Of a DNA stretch of 64,000 bases, positions 28,278 to 37,212 are shown one piece after another. A model generated the notes under the pieces. The model saw only the letters and a list, made by a program, of their open reading frames with translations, did not search any database and had not been told where the DNA came from. Each line of letters opens with the position of its first letter. Position 1 is the first letter of the stretch. Position numbers and translations under genes: made by a program. The stretch is from positions 225,032-289,031 of the forward strand of contig NZ_BQYM01000004.1 in assembly GCF_026008515.1 (NCBI RefSeq), written 5' to 3'. This DNA is from Hoyosella levis. Lineage in GTDB: Bacteria; Actinomycetota; Actinomycetes; Mycobacteriales; Mycobacteriaceae.

Positions 28278-29867
28278 CTAGCTGGCGGCGGACTCCCGCG
28301 CGCGCAGGTCCTTGCGGAGGATCTTCCCCGCGGCCGACTTCGGCACGGCGTCGATGAACTCCACCGCGCGCACCTTCTTGTACGGGGAGACCTTCTCCGC
28401 GACGAACTCCATCACGGCATCAGCGGTGAGCTCCGCGCCCTCCTGCGCCACGACATACGCCTTCGGCACTTCCTCGCCCTCCGCATCGATCACACCGATC
28501 ACGGCGGCATCGGCGATCTGCGGATGGCTGAGCAGCAGCGCCTCGAGCTCGGCGGGCGGCACCTGGTAGCCCTTGTACTTGATGAGCTCCTTGAGCCGAT
28601 CGACGATCGTGACGACGCCGTCCGCGCTCACCGTCGCCATATCACCGGTGCGCATGAAGCCATCGTCCATGATGGTCTCCGCGGTGGCCTCGTCGTTGCC
28701 GAGATAGCCCTTCATGATGTTGGGCCCCTTGCACCACAGTTCGCCGGGCTCGCTCGTGCCTTCCGCGGGAACCGGGATCTCGTCCCCGCTCTCCGGGTCA
28801 ACGAGCTTGCACTCCATGTTCGGAACCGTGAAGCCCACCGAGTCCAGTGGCACGTCATCACGGTCGAGCGGGATCAGATGACTCACCGGGCTCATCTCGC
28901 TCATCCCGTAGCCCTGGCGGACGATGCAGCCCAGCCGCTTGGCCACGGCATGACCCAGGTTCGCATCCAGCGGCGCCGCTCCCGAGAAGACCAGCTCCAC
29001 GCTCGACAGGTCCACGTCGTCCACTGCGGGATGCTTGGCGAGCGCCACGGCGATCGGCGGAGCGATGAAGATCTGGGTGCACTTGTTCTCCGAGGTGATC
29101 CGCAGGAACTCAGCGAGATCGAACCGAGGCATCGTCACCAGCGTGGAGCGATTGCGCAGCGCGAGGTTCAGCAGCACCGTCATGCCATAGATGTGGAAGA
29201 ACGGCAGTACCGCAAGGCTGCGCTGCGGCCCCTCGCCGAGCAGCCCGCTCGCCTGCGACACGTTTGCCACGAGGTTGCGGTGGGTCAGCATCACGCCCTT
29301 CGGGCGGCCCGTAGTGCCCGAGGAGTACGGCAGCACCGCGAGATGCTCGGCCGGATCGATCTCCACCCGCGGCGCCGGGGCGAGCTCGCCAAGCAGATCG
29401 CGCAGCGACGCGAAGCCCTCGGCGCCATCGAGCACCACGACGCGCGACGCATCGAGCCCCGCCTGCTCCGCGCCCGCGCGCGCCTGCTCGAGCAGCGGCG
29501 AGACCGTGAACAGGAATACCGCGCCCGAGTCGTTGAGCTGCTTGGCGATGTCGTCACCGGTGTAGAGGGCATTGATCGTCGTCGCGGTGGCGCCAGCGCG
29601 CAGGATGCCATGGAACACCGCACCGAACGCGGGCACGTTGGGCGAGTGCAGGGCCACGACATCGCCGGGCTTCACGCCTCGGGCCGCGAGCGCACCCGCC
29701 ACGCCATTGATGTGGGCGATCAGCTGGCCATACGTGGTGACCTGGCCGGATGGCCCGTCGATGAACGCGGGGATCTCGAGCTCCGCGTCCGTGATGCTGC
29801 CGAACAAGAAATCGTAGATTCCGGTATCGGGGATCTCGACGTCAGGGAAGGGACTGCGGAAGCTCAT
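28278..29867 (-). CDS. 4-coumarate:CoA-ligase-like acyl-CoA synthetase
   Basis: A 529-residue ANL-superfamily enzyme that activates a carboxylic acid through an acyl-adenylate to its CoA thioester. The phosphate loop is YSSGTTGRPKGVMLTHRN, the hinge region is YQVPPAELEALLLSHP and the catalytic lysine lies in PKSAAGKILRKDLRA. It is closest to the plant-type 4CL group by these motifs; the acid used could be an aryl or fatty acid. ATG 29867 has AGGAG at a good distance. It stands between gpm and the YbjN gene, where M. tuberculosis has an unrelated transporter (Rv0488), so it may be a lineage-specific insertion. Confidence 0.88.
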   Translation of the reverse strand: MSFRSPFPDVEIPDTGIYDFLFGSITDAELEIPAFIDGPSGQVTTYGQLIAHINGVAGALAARGVKPGDVVALHSPNVPAFGAVFHGILRAGATATTINALYTGDDIAKQLNDSGAVFLFTVSPLLEQARAGAEQAGLDASRVVVLDGAEGFASLRDLLGELAPAPRVEIDPAEHLAVLPYSSGTTGRPKGVMLTHRNLVANVSQASGLLGEGPQRSLAVLPFFHIYGMTVLLNLALRNRSTLVTMPRFDLAEFLRITSENKCTQIFIAPPIAVALAKHPAVDDVDLSSVELVFSGAAPLDANLGHAVAKRLGCIVRQGYGMSEMSPVSHLIPLDRDDVPLDSVGFTVPNMECKLVDPESGDEIPVPAEGTSEPGELWCKGPNIMKGYLGNDEATAETIMDDGFMRTGDMATVSADGVVTIVDRLKELIKYKGYQVPPAELEALLLSHPQIADAAVIGVIDAEGEEVPKAYVVAQEGAELTADAVMEFVAEKVSPYKKVRAVEFIDAVPKSAAGKILRKDLRARESAAS

Positions 29868-29954
29868 GATGCTCCTGTCGCTAGACGGTGATCGGCATCA
29901 CGGTATCACCGGGCGCCTTGCGGCAGGAGCGCTACGCGCCTTGCCGGGCACGCC

Positions 29955-30530
29955 TCAGGATGACGCCCGATGCTCGCCCGCTGATCCCACCGTGGAGGCC
30001 GGGGCAGCCGCTTCGCCCGGGAGTGGCTCGACATCCTCGTCCCTGATCAGGTGCTCGAATGCCTTCAGGTTGGCCAGCGACTCCCCGCGCGAGACGCGCC
30101 AGCGCCATTCGCGCCGGATCGCGGTGATGAACCCCATCTCGAGAAGCACATTGAAGTCACCGTCAGCGGCCTCGAGCACCTGGCCGAGGAGCCGGTCGAT
30201 CTCCTCGGGGGTGACAGCATGGTGCGCCATGCGACCGACGAGATAGATGTCGCCAGAGCGGTCCACGGTGTAGGCGACGCCGTACAGCCGCCGGTTGCGC
30301 TGCAGCAGGTACTGGTGCACCGCCGGCTCGTTCTCGTCCGGGTGGCGGCATACGAACGCCTCGATGCGCACGCCGTGCACCGAGGGCGTGAGCAGGCAGG
30401 CCGTCTTGAGCTTCTTGGTGCCCGGCAGCTCCACGACGAAGTGCGCTTCCCCGCGCCGCTCCACCGGAAGGTCGCGCTCCCGCAGGGTGTCCTCGATGAC
30501 CTGCGTCGATCGTGCGATCTGATCAGACAT
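29955..30530 (-). CDS. YbjN domain protein
   Basis: A 191-residue soluble protein of the YbjN/type III secretion chaperone-like fold. It includes FVVELPGTKKLKTACLL, an acidic-hydrophobic mid section RNRRLYGVAYTVDRSGDIYL and a C-terminal HLIRDED. It matches Rv0487, directly downstream of mshA in M. tuberculosis, as here. The ATG at 30530 has AAGGAGAGG upstream. The role in the cell is not known; co-transcription with mshA is likely, since the gap is 84 bp. Confidence 0.85.
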   Translation of the reverse strand: MSDQIARSTQVIEDTLRERDLPVERRGEAHFVVELPGTKKLKTACLLTPSVHGVRIEAFVCRHPDENEPAVHQYLLQRNRRLYGVAYTVDRSGDIYLVGRMAHHAVTPEEIDRLLGQVLEAADGDFNVLLEMGFITAIRREWRWRVSRGESLANLKAFEHLIRDEDVEPLPGEAAAPASTVGSAGEHRASS

Positions 30531-30614
30531 GTGGTGGCCTCTCCTTGTGCGATCGGTACCGCGCCCCACCTACCAGAGTGCCACGGGTCACCGATGACGC
30601 AACGCTGCGGGCCG

Positions 30615-32006
30615 CTAGCCGCCACCGATCACGATGCGACCGCGGTTCCGCTTGCTGCGCAGCACGCGCTCGGCCGGGGCGCCCGCCCGCCGCGGAGACA
30701 CCCCCGGGCCGCCGTGCTCGCGCAAGGCGCGCGCATAGCAATCGATGAGCGCATCGGCCGTGTGCGACCAGGAGAATCCCGCCGCGTGGCGCGGTGCCGC
30801 GGCCGCGAGGCGCGCGCGCAATCCATCATCAGCGAGCAACCGCGATAGCGCGGCCGACCACTCCGCCACGCCATGCCCGGGCACCAGCGCCCCGGTCACA
30901 CCGTCCGCGACGGCCACCCCGAGCCCGCCCACATCCGCAGCGATCACGGGCGTCCCGCAGGCCTGCGCCTCCAGCGCAACCAGCCCGAACGACTCCGAGT
31001 AGCTGGGCACCGCCACCACGTCCGCGGCCCGGTACACCTCCGCGAGGTCGGCGGGAGGCTGCGGCGGAAGGAACGTCACGCGGTCCTCGATGCCAAGCTC
31101 GCGCGCCAGGGCCACGAGGTCATAGCCATGCTGGCCGCTGCCCGATGCGCCACCGACGATCAGCACCCGCACCGGCATGGTCGGCGCGCCAGCCAGCACG
31201 GCCGCGGCCGCCCGCAGCATCACATCAGGAGCCTTGAGCGGCTGGATCCGCCCCACGAACGCCACGACCTTCTCGCCCCGGTCGATGCCAAGCCGATCAC
31301 GGGCAGCACCAGCGGGGCCGGGCGTGTAGCGGACGAGGTCAGCACCGGGCGCCGCGATATCGATCTTGCCGGGCCGCGCGCCGTAGTACCGCTGCAGCTG
31401 CCGCGACTCCTCGATCGTATTGACCACCAGCCGGTCGGAGACGTCAACGAGCTGCTGCTCCCCGGCCTGCCGGGCCAGCGGCTCGGGCGCGTCCCCCTCG
31501 GCCAGCGACGCGTTCTTCACCGCCGCCAGGGTGTGCGCGGTATGCACCAGGGGCACTCGCCACCTGTCCCGCGCCAGCCAGCCGACCTGGCCCGAGAGCC
31601 AGTAGTGCGAATGGATCAGGTCGAAGTGGCCGGGCTCGTTGGCTGCTTCCTCGCGGAGCACCGCAGCGGTGAACGGGCACATCTGGCTAGGCAGGTCTGA
31701 CTTGCCGAGGCCCTCGAACGGTCCCGCCACCACATTGCGGACCGTCACCCCGGGCGAGGCCTCCACCAGGTGCGGGTCCGACGACGAGGTGGCGCGGGTG
31801 AAGATATCGACGGCGATGCCGCGACGCGCGAGCTCCTTGGACGTCTCCAGCACATACACGTTCATCCCGCCGGCATCGCCGGTGCCGGGCTGCGCCAGCG
31901 GCGAGGTATGCACCGAGATCACCGCGATGCGTCGCGGAAGCGTCCCGCTGGCGGCTTCCCGCGATAATCGCTCGCCGCCATCGAGGCCTGCCCGTCGAGA
32001 ATCCAC
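30615..32006 (-). CDS. mshA: D-inositol-3-phosphate glycosyltransferase (mycothiol synthesis)
   Basis: First enzyme of mycothiol biosynthesis: it joins N-acetylglucosamine from UDP-GlcNAc to 1L-myo-inositol-1-phosphate. The 463-residue GT4 enzyme has the N-terminal [20 protein letters not shown] and the sugar-nucleotide E-x7-E region [18 protein letters not shown]. Its start is GTG 32006, preceded by a weak AGGA. The C-terminal tail is Arg-rich. Mycothiol is the main low-molecular-weight thiol of actinobacteria, so the gene supports the taxonomic call. Confidence 0.95.
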   Translation of the reverse strand: MDSRRAGLDGGERLSREAASGTLPRRIAVISVHTSPLAQPGTGDAGGMNVYVLETSKELARRGIAVDIFTRATSSSDPHLVEASPGVTVRNVVAGPFEGLGKSDLPSQMCPFTAAVLREEAANEPGHFDLIHSHYWLSGQVGWLARDRWRVPLVHTAHTLAAVKNASLAEGDAPEPLARQAGEQQLVDVSDRLVVNTIEESRQLQRYYGARPGKIDIAAPGADLVRYTPGPAGAARDRLGIDRGEKVVAFVGRIQPLKAPDVMLRAAAAVLAGAPTMPVRVLIVGGASGSGQHGYDLVALARELGIEDRVTFLPPQPPADLAEVYRAADVVAVPSYSESFGLVALEAQACGTPVIAADVGGLGVAVADGVTGALVPGHGVAEWSAALSRLLADDGLRARLAAAAPRHAAGFSWSHTADALIDCYARALREHGGPGVSPRRAGAPAERVLRSKRNRGRIVIGGG

Positions 32007-32058
32007 TCGATCAATCCTGCCCTAAGTCCGTCGTGCATGGAAAAACTGCGCCCGCCCC

Positions 32059-32895
32059 CTAGCAGGAACCCGCGAACGCCTCGATTTCTTCCACGAACCG
32101 ATCCGGGGCCTCCAGGAACGGCGCGTGCCCAGCGCCCTCCCACCAGCTATGGCTGGCGCGCGGCACGAGATCGCATCCATGCCGCGCGGCCCCAATATCC
32201 ACGACCTCGTCCGCGGTGCCATGCAGGAACAGAACCGGGACGCCGAGCCCGCGGAGCGTTGCATCATGATCGACGTCGCGGCGGAACAGCGCGCCCCGCA
32301 CGCTCGGCGGGGTGCACAGGCTCGCGCCGACGAGGGCCTGCTCCACCGCGCCCCTTGCATCGCAGCCAGGTGGGATCAGCGCCGGGCCGAAATCGAGGAA
32401 AGCCTGGGCCGCCACGCCCGGATCCTCCGACAGCGCGCCGGGGATGACACGCTTCATGGCCGGGCCGGTCGCCGCGCCGGGCCGGCCCCTGCCCAGGCTC
32501 GTGATCGCGGCCACCAGCACGACCCCTGCTACCCGCCGCGTGCCGCGCTCGGCGAGATAGTCGCAGAGCACCAGGCCGCCATAGGACCAGCCCACCAGGA
32601 TCGCGCCCGTCGCCTCCTCGCGCGCCAGCACCGCTTCCACGTCATCGGCCCACGCCTGTGGTTCCGAGTAGCCCGTCCCCGGCTCGTCCGAGCAACCATG
32701 CCCCCGGAGGTCCATCGCGATCACCCGGTGGTGCTCGGCGAGCTTGCCCAGCGCTTCGGGCCCCCAGCACGCCCCCGACTGCGCCCAGCCGTGCACCAGC
32801 AGGATCGGCGGCGCCGCTGCTTCCGTGCCCGGGCCGTGCACGCGATAGGCGATGCGAGTGCCGTCACTGCTCGTGGCCTGATCGATGCGTGCCAT
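32059..32895 (-). CDS. Alpha/beta hydrolase
   Basis: A 278-residue alpha/beta-fold hydrolase. The oxyanion region is LLVHGWAQSGACW, the nucleophile elbow is VGWSYGG (Ser), and Asp and His candidates lie in HGTADEVVDI and GAGHAPFLEAP. The substrate is unknown. The ATG at 32895 has no Shine-Dalgarno; TACCGT (minus strand 32903-32908) ends seven bases before it, suggesting a leaderless transcript. It is divergent from the SDR gene by only 46 bp. Confidence 0.85.
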   Translation of the reverse strand: MARIDQATSSDGTRIAYRVHGPGTEAAAPPILLVHGWAQSGACWGPEALGKLAEHHRVIAMDLRGHGCSDEPGTGYSEPQAWADDVEAVLAREEATGAILVGWSYGGLVLCDYLAERGTRRVAGVVLVAAITSLGRGRPGAATGPAMKRVIPGALSEDPGVAAQAFLDFGPALIPPGCDARGAVEQALVGASLCTPPSVRGALFRRDVDHDATLRGLGVPVLFLHGTADEVVDIGAARHGCDLVPRASHSWWEGAGHAPFLEAPDRFVEEIEAFAGSC

Positions 32896-32941
32896 GGTGA
32901 CGACGGTAGCGCGCAACACCAGCACCACTATCATCAGCGGC

Positions 32942-33688
32942 ATGACCATTCCTGCCGATGCACGCGTAGCAGTAGTGACCGGTGCCAGCTCGGGCATCGG
33001 CGAGGCCACCGCCCGGGAGCTCGCCCGCCAGGGCTTCCACGTCGTCATCGGTGCCCGCCGCACCGACCGGCTCGCTGCCGTCGCTGAGGAGATCGGCGGC
33101 ACCGCGCTGCCTCTCGACGTCACCGACGACGCATCCGTCACTGCATTCGCGAGCGAGCTCCCGCGCGCCGATGTGCTGGTCAACAATGCGGGCGGCGCCA
33201 AGGGACTCGAATCCGTCCTCGATGCCTACCTCGATAAGTGGCGGTGGATGTGGGAGACCAACGTGCTCGGCACGCTGCGCATGACACGCGCCCTGATGCC
33301 CGCGCTCCTCGCCTCCGGCAACGGGCTGATCGTCACCGTCACCTCCATCGCCGCGCTCGAGATCTACCCCGGCGGCTCCGGATACACGTCCGCCAAGCAC
33401 GCGCAGGGCGTCCTGCACCGCACGCTGCGCGATGAGCTGCTCGGCCAGCCCATCCGGCTCACCGAGATCGCCCCCGGCGCCGTCGAGACCGAGTTCTCGC
33501 TCGTCCGCTTCGATGGGGACGACGCCAAGGCCGCCAAGGTCTACGAGGGGTTCCAGCCGCTCCTCGCCGAGGACGTCGCCGAGGTCATCGGCTTCGTCGC
33601 CACCCGGCCCGCGCATGTCAACCTCGACCTGGTCACCGTCAAGCCCCGCGCGCAGGCCGGGCCGGGCAAGTTCGCGCGGGAAGGCTAG
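32942..33688 (+). CDS. Short-chain dehydrogenase/reductase
   Basis: A 248-residue classical SDR. The cofactor site is VAVVTGASSGIGEATAREL, the next conserved stretch is VLVNNAGG and the catalytic pair is YTSAKHAQG (Tyr and Lys). Family resemblance is to the YdfG serine/3-hydroxy acid dehydrogenase type, and by position to Rv0484c. TATCAT (32929-32934) ends seven bases before ATG 32942, with no Shine-Dalgarno. Confidence 0.88.
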   Translation: MTIPADARVAVVTGASSGIGEATARELARQGFHVVIGARRTDRLAAVAEEIGGTALPLDVTDDASVTAFASELPRADVLVNNAGGAKGLESVLDAYLDKWRWMWETNVLGTLRMTRALMPALLASGNGLIVTVTSIAALEIYPGGSGYTSAKHAQGVLHRTLRDELLGQPIRLTEIAPGAVETEFSLVRFDGDDAKAAKVYEGFQPLLAEDVAEVIGFVATRPAHVNLDLVTVKPRAQAGPGKFAREG

Positions 33689-33755
33689 GCGCCTGTGCGC
33701 GGCGGTGCACCACGAGGCCGTTCGCCGGGCGCCCTCCCCAGAATCTGCTGGTGAT

Positions 33756-33797
33756 TGTCACGCGACACGCCGTGACATGCCAGGCCGGGCGTGACAT
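33756..33797. repeat. TGTCACG / CGTGACA repeats between convergent genes
   Basis: TGTCACG (33756-33762) and CGTGACAT (33771-33778) form an inverted repeat, and CGTGACAT recurs at 33790-33797, 19 bp later. They lie in the 200-bp gap between the ends of the SDR and murB genes, where no gene starts, so the role is obscure. The same gap also holds a GGGCCC hairpin near 33859-33877. Confidence 0.4.
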
Positions 33798-33888
33798 TAG
33801 CTAGCAGCTGGAGGAGTCGCTGTCACCGGGAGCTCGGTCGGCGAGCCCGAGCAGGAGCGGGCCCGAAAACTGGGCCCCGACTAGCCTC

Positions 33889-34998
33889 CTAGATCGTGGT
33901 GCCCACGCACACCGGCTCGGGATGCAGCCGAACGCCGAACGCATCCTCGACCCCGCGCTGCACTTCGCGCGCCAGAGTGGTGAGGTCCGCAGCGGTGGCG
34001 GCCCCCCGGTTGGTCAGCGCGAGGGTGTGCTTGGTCGAGAGGCGCGCGGGGGCATCGGCGCTCGGGTGGCCGCGGGTGAAGCCAGCCTTCTCGATGAGCC
34101 ATCCCGCGGAGAGCTTCACGTAGCCATCATCAGCCGGGAAATGTGGCATGTCGATGTCGTCGCCGAGGCGGGCGCGCGCGGCAGCGAGCACACCGCCGAG
34201 GGCCGAGGCAGGGATGATCGGGTTGGTGAAGAACGAGCCGGCGCTCCACGTGTCGTGGTCGTTGCTGTCGAGCACCATGCCCTTTCCTCGGCGCAGCCCG
34301 AGGACTGCCTCGCGCACCTGCGCGGGCGGCAGCCGGTCGCCCTCGCCCGCTCCGAGGGTGCGCGCGAGCTCGCCATAGCGGATGGGCGCGCTGAGGCCGT
34401 CATCGAGCAGCTCGAGCTCCACGGAGAGCACCACGGCGGTGTCGGTGTTCTTGAGGATGCTGTGCCGGTAGGACAGGTGCAGCTCCGCGGGCTCGGCCCA
34501 GCGCACGCTGCCGGTGGCGCGGTCGAGAAGCTCCACGCGCCGCAGCACGGAGGCGATCTCGACGCCGTATGCCCCGACATTCTGCACGGGCGTTGCCCCA
34601 GTGGATCCCGGTATGCCGGAAAGGCATTCGATGCCGCCGAGCCCCGCGGCGACGGCAGCGGTCACGACGGTGTCCCAGTTGGCGCCCGCCTCGGCGTGCA
34701 CGATGTTGCCATCGATCCAGTGGCGCGTGCTCGCGACCCGGACGACCACGACCTCGGCGCCCTCGTCGGCGATGAGAAGGTTGGAGCCGCCAGCGAGGAT
34801 GAGCAGCGGGACCTGCTCCTGGTCGAGCCGTCGCACCACCCCGGCAAGGGATTCGGTGGTGGGGCAACTGACTACGGCCGTGGCGGGGCCGCCGACGCGG
34901 AACGTGGTGTACGCCGAGAGCGGCGTATCGACGGTCACTTCGGCACCAAATTCCTCGCCAAGTCGCGCCACGAGGCCCAATGAGTGGATTGGAGACAC
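33889..34998 (-). CDS. murB: UDP-N-acetylenolpyruvoylglucosamine reductase
   Basis: FAD enzyme of the cytosol that reduces enolpyruvyl-UDP-GlcNAc to UDP-MurNAc for peptidoglycan. The 369-residue protein has TTFRVGGPA, LAGGSNLL, SGIPGSTGATPVQNVGAYG, the catalytic Arg in SYRHSILK, Ser in SAGSFFTNP and Glu in LHPEPVCVG, so it is a type I MurB. The GTG at 34998 was chosen because TACCGT (35005-35010 minus) ends six bases upstream, as for a leaderless mRNA; the open frame runs 55 codons further, into the DUF2505 gene. Confidence 0.94.
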   Translation of the reverse strand: MSPIHSLGLVARLGEEFGAEVTVDTPLSAYTTFRVGGPATAVVSCPTTESLAGVVRRLDQEQVPLLILAGGSNLLIADEGAEVVVVRVASTRHWIDGNIVHAEAGANWDTVVTAAVAAGLGGIECLSGIPGSTGATPVQNVGAYGVEIASVLRRVELLDRATGSVRWAEPAELHLSYRHSILKNTDTAVVLSVELELLDDGLSAPIRYGELARTLGAGEGDRLPPAQVREAVLGLRRGKGMVLDSNDHDTWSAGSFFTNPIIPASALGGVLAAARARLGDDIDMPHFPADDGYVKLSAGWLIEKAGFTRGHPSADAPARLSTKHTLALTNRGAATAADLTTLAREVQRGVEDAFGVRLHPEPVCVGTTI

Positions 34999-35004
34999 AA
35001 GAGA

Positions 35005-35014
35005 ACGGTAACGT
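35005..35014. promoter_or_regulatory. Overlapping divergent -10 elements of murB and DUF2505 genes
   Basis: ACGGTA (35005-35010), read as TACCGT on the minus strand, ends six bases before the murB GTG. TAACGT (35009-35014) on the plus strand ends seven bases before the DUF2505 ATG. The two hexamers share the bases at 35009-35010, so polymerases could not occupy both at once. Confidence 0.55.
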
Positions 35015-35021
35015 GCCGAGC

Positions 35022-35525
35022 ATGGCTCGCCGCACGGAGTACGCAAAAGAACTGCCCTGCACCGCGGAACAGGTGTACGAGGCACTGTCGTCACGCCAGT
35101 ACTGGGACGATCGGATCGCCGAGATCGGCGGCACGAATTCCAGCCTGGTCGGCTTCGAGGCATCCGATTCGGGCGTCGAGGTGGAGTACCAGCAGTTCAT
35201 CGCGCGCAGCAAGCTGCCCTCGATCGCGCAGACGGTGATCAAGAACGACATGATCATCATCCGCAAGGAGTCCTGGGAGCGGACCGGGGGTTCGGTGTCC
35301 GGCACGTTCCACGGCGAGATGAAGGGCGGACCGGGCAGCGTCTCCGGGCCTCGCTCGGTCCGGGCCAATGGCAACGGTTGCGTCGTCGAGTCCACGATCG
35401 AGGCGCGGGTGAGCTTCCCGATCGTCGGCGGCAAGCTGGAGAAGCTCCTGCTGCCGAGCGTCGAGAACCTCCTCGATGGCGAGGACGACTACACGGCGAA
35501 GTGGATCGCCAAGAACCTGGGCTAG
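35022..35525 (+). CDS. DUF2505 (START-like) family protein
   Basis: A 167-residue protein with the actinobacterial DUF2505 pattern: RTEYAKELPCTAEQVYEAL at the start, YWDDRIAEIGG, and an SxxGTFHGEMKGGPGSVSG mid-section. The fold is probably a START/SRPBCC helix-grip that binds a hydrophobic ligand, but no ligand is known. It matches Rv0481c in position. The gene is leaderless by appearance (see the promoter entry) and has its own terminator. Confidence 0.88.
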   Translation: MARRTEYAKELPCTAEQVYEALSSRQYWDDRIAEIGGTNSSLVGFEASDSGVEVEYQQFIARSKLPSIAQTVIKNDMIIIRKESWERTGGSVSGTFHGEMKGGPGSVSGPRSVRANGNGCVVESTIEARVSFPIVGGKLEKLLLPSVENLLDGEDDYTAKWIAKNLG

Positions 35526-35538
35526 CCCCACCAGCTCC

Positions 35539-35573
35539 GGCCCCCGGATCCTGACGGACACCGGGGGCCTTCT
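35539..35573 (+). terminator. Rho-independent terminator after DUF2505 gene
   Basis: A 9-bp perfect stem GGCCCCCGG / CCGGGGGCC with a 13-nt loop, followed by TTCT. It starts 14 bp after the stop codon. Confidence 0.75.
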
Positions 35574-35654
35574 CATGCGGCCAGAGCTGAAACTTACCCA
35601 ATCCACAGTCGCTGGCAAGGCAACCCCCAAGTTGCTCCGGCAGAATGAAACTCG

Positions 35655-36437
35655 ATGAACACTGCAACCAACTCCCCCAAGCCGCGCAAGCGCCGTGCCC
35701 GAGGCACCGCGCTGATCGTGGTTCTCGTCCTGTTCGTGGGTGTCGCCGCTGTTGCCGTGGGCAGCGAGATCTACCTCCGCAACAAGGTCTCGCGATGCAT
35801 GGCCGGATCGATGGCCCTGTCGATCGGCTCCGATGTCGACGTGGAGCTCAGCCGCAAGCCGATGCTGTGGCAGATGCTTGACGGCAAGACTCCCTACATG
35901 GAGATCACGACCACCGAGGGCAGTGTCGGCGATGCCGAGGGCATGTCGATGAACCTGCGGCTCGAGGATGTCGAGTCGCTCGACGAGGGCGAGATCGCCA
36001 ACACGGTGCAGCGCAGCAGCGCCGACATCACCTGGACCGCGCAGGGCATCCTGGCGACGCTCCAGAAGCAGGGCATCCTCGCCGTGGTGACGTCGGTGAA
36101 CCCCGATGAGCAGAACCAGGCGCTCGATATCCAGGTCGTGGGCGCGGTGCTCGGAGTGACGGTGCAGCCGCGCGTCGTGGACGAGGCGATCAACCTGGAG
36201 GTCACCAAGGCCAACATCTTTGGCATCGACATCCCCTCGGAGCTCCCCCAGGCCATCATCAGCACGATTGGCGCCGAGCTGAGCGACTTCCCGCTCGGCA
36301 TGACCTCGCGGGAGCTCACGGTCACCGAGGAAGGCATCGATCTGCGCCTCGAGGGTGGCTATGCCGAGATCGAGCGCGCAGATGCCAGCCAGACGGAGGT
36401 GCCGGCCGAGCTGGAGGAAGCCTGCTCCCTGATGTGA
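35655..36437 (+). CDS. DUF2993 (LmeA-like) membrane-anchored protein
   Basis: A 260-residue protein with an N-terminal basic stretch (PKPRKRRARG) and one hydrophobic segment (about residues 17-38) that should anchor it or act as an uncleaved signal. The rest is an exported beta-rich domain with repeated amphipathic strands, as in the LmeA/DUF2993 family, whose mycobacterial member assists lipomannan elongation. It is the counterpart of Rv0479c. A similar role in the envelope is possible, not shown. Confidence 0.8.
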   Translation: MNTATNSPKPRKRRARGTALIVVLVLFVGVAAVAVGSEIYLRNKVSRCMAGSMALSIGSDVDVELSRKPMLWQMLDGKTPYMEITTTEGSVGDAEGMSMNLRLEDVESLDEGEIANTVQRSSADITWTAQGILATLQKQGILAVVTSVNPDEQNQALDIQVVGAVLGVTVQPRVVDEAINLEVTKANIFGIDIPSELPQAIISTIGAELSDFPLGMTSRELTVTEEGIDLRLEGGYAEIERADASQTEVPAELEEACSLM

Positions 36438-36449
36438 GCCGCTCCCGTG

Positions 36450-37118
36450 CTAGCCGGGAAAGCCATCGAGCACGGCGCGGCTCGCGGAGAGGCCTAGCCG
36501 GGTCGCGCCAGCATCGATCATGGCTCGCGCATCCTCCGCGGTCCTGATGCCGCCGCTGGCCTTGATGCCGAGCGTGCCACCCACCGCGCGCGCCATGAGC
36601 TCTACCGCGTGGACGCTGGCGCCCCCCGCGGGATGGAACCCGGTGGAGGTCTTCACGAAATCAGCACCGGCGGTCCGGGCTGCCAGGCAAGCGGCGGTGA
36701 TGGCCTCATCGGTGAGCGCGGCGGTCTCGAGGATGACCTTGAGCACGGTATCGGGCCCGCAACCCTCGCGCACGGCGAGGATGTCCTGCAGCACCGCGTC
36801 GTTGTTCCCGGACAGGGCAGCACCGATATCGATGACCATGTCGATCTCGTCGGCGCCCTGGTCGACGGCGAGCCGGGCCTCCGCTGCCTTGATCAGCGGG
36901 TGGTGCTTGCCCGAGGGGAACCCCACGACCGTGGCGATCACCAGGCCGTCGCTGTCTACTGGCAGCATCGACGGTGACACGCAGACGGCGAGCACCCCGA
37001 GCTCGTGCGCCTCGTCGATGAGCGCGATGACATCGCTCGGGGAAGCGTCAGGCTTGAGCAGCGTGTGATCGATCATCTGGGCCACCTGGCCCCGGGTCAG
37101 GATGTCGTGTGCGTCCAT
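36450..37118 (-). CDS. deoC: Deoxyribose-phosphate aldolase
   Basis: Class I aldolase splitting 2-deoxyribose-5-phosphate to glyceraldehyde-3-phosphate and acetaldehyde in deoxynucleoside breakdown. The 222-residue protein has [11 protein letters not shown], the Schiff-base Lys156 in [13 protein letters not shown], and [10 protein letters not shown]. The start at ATG 37118 gives the normal N-terminus; longer in-frame starts lie upstream of the divergent purU start. It is convergent with the DUF2993 gene (12 bp). Confidence 0.94.
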   Translation of the reverse strand: MDAHDILTRGQVAQMIDHTLLKPDASPSDVIALIDEAHELGVLAVCVSPSMLPVDSDGLVIATVVGFPSGKHHPLIKAAEARLAVDQGADEIDMVIDIGAALSGNNDAVLQDILAVREGCGPDTVLKVILETAALTDEAITAACLAARTAGADFVKTSTGFHPAGGASVHAVELMARAVGGTLGIKASGGIRTAEDARAMIDAGATRLGLSASRAVLDGFPG

Positions 37119-37212
37119 GCCTGCGAGCTTGCCATAACCGGTGCGGCGCAGGGCGGCACGGCAGGGCGCAGCGAGCCGCATCGACCCTCGTGGTACTGCT
37201 AGTTTGGGCGGT

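Noticed and set aside
27387..29891. 834-codon plus-strand frame opposite gpm and the acyl-CoA ligase
   Set aside because: Composition is His/Arg/Gly/Leu-rich, has no domain, and spans two well-supported minus-strand genes and their gap. Typical third-position artefact.
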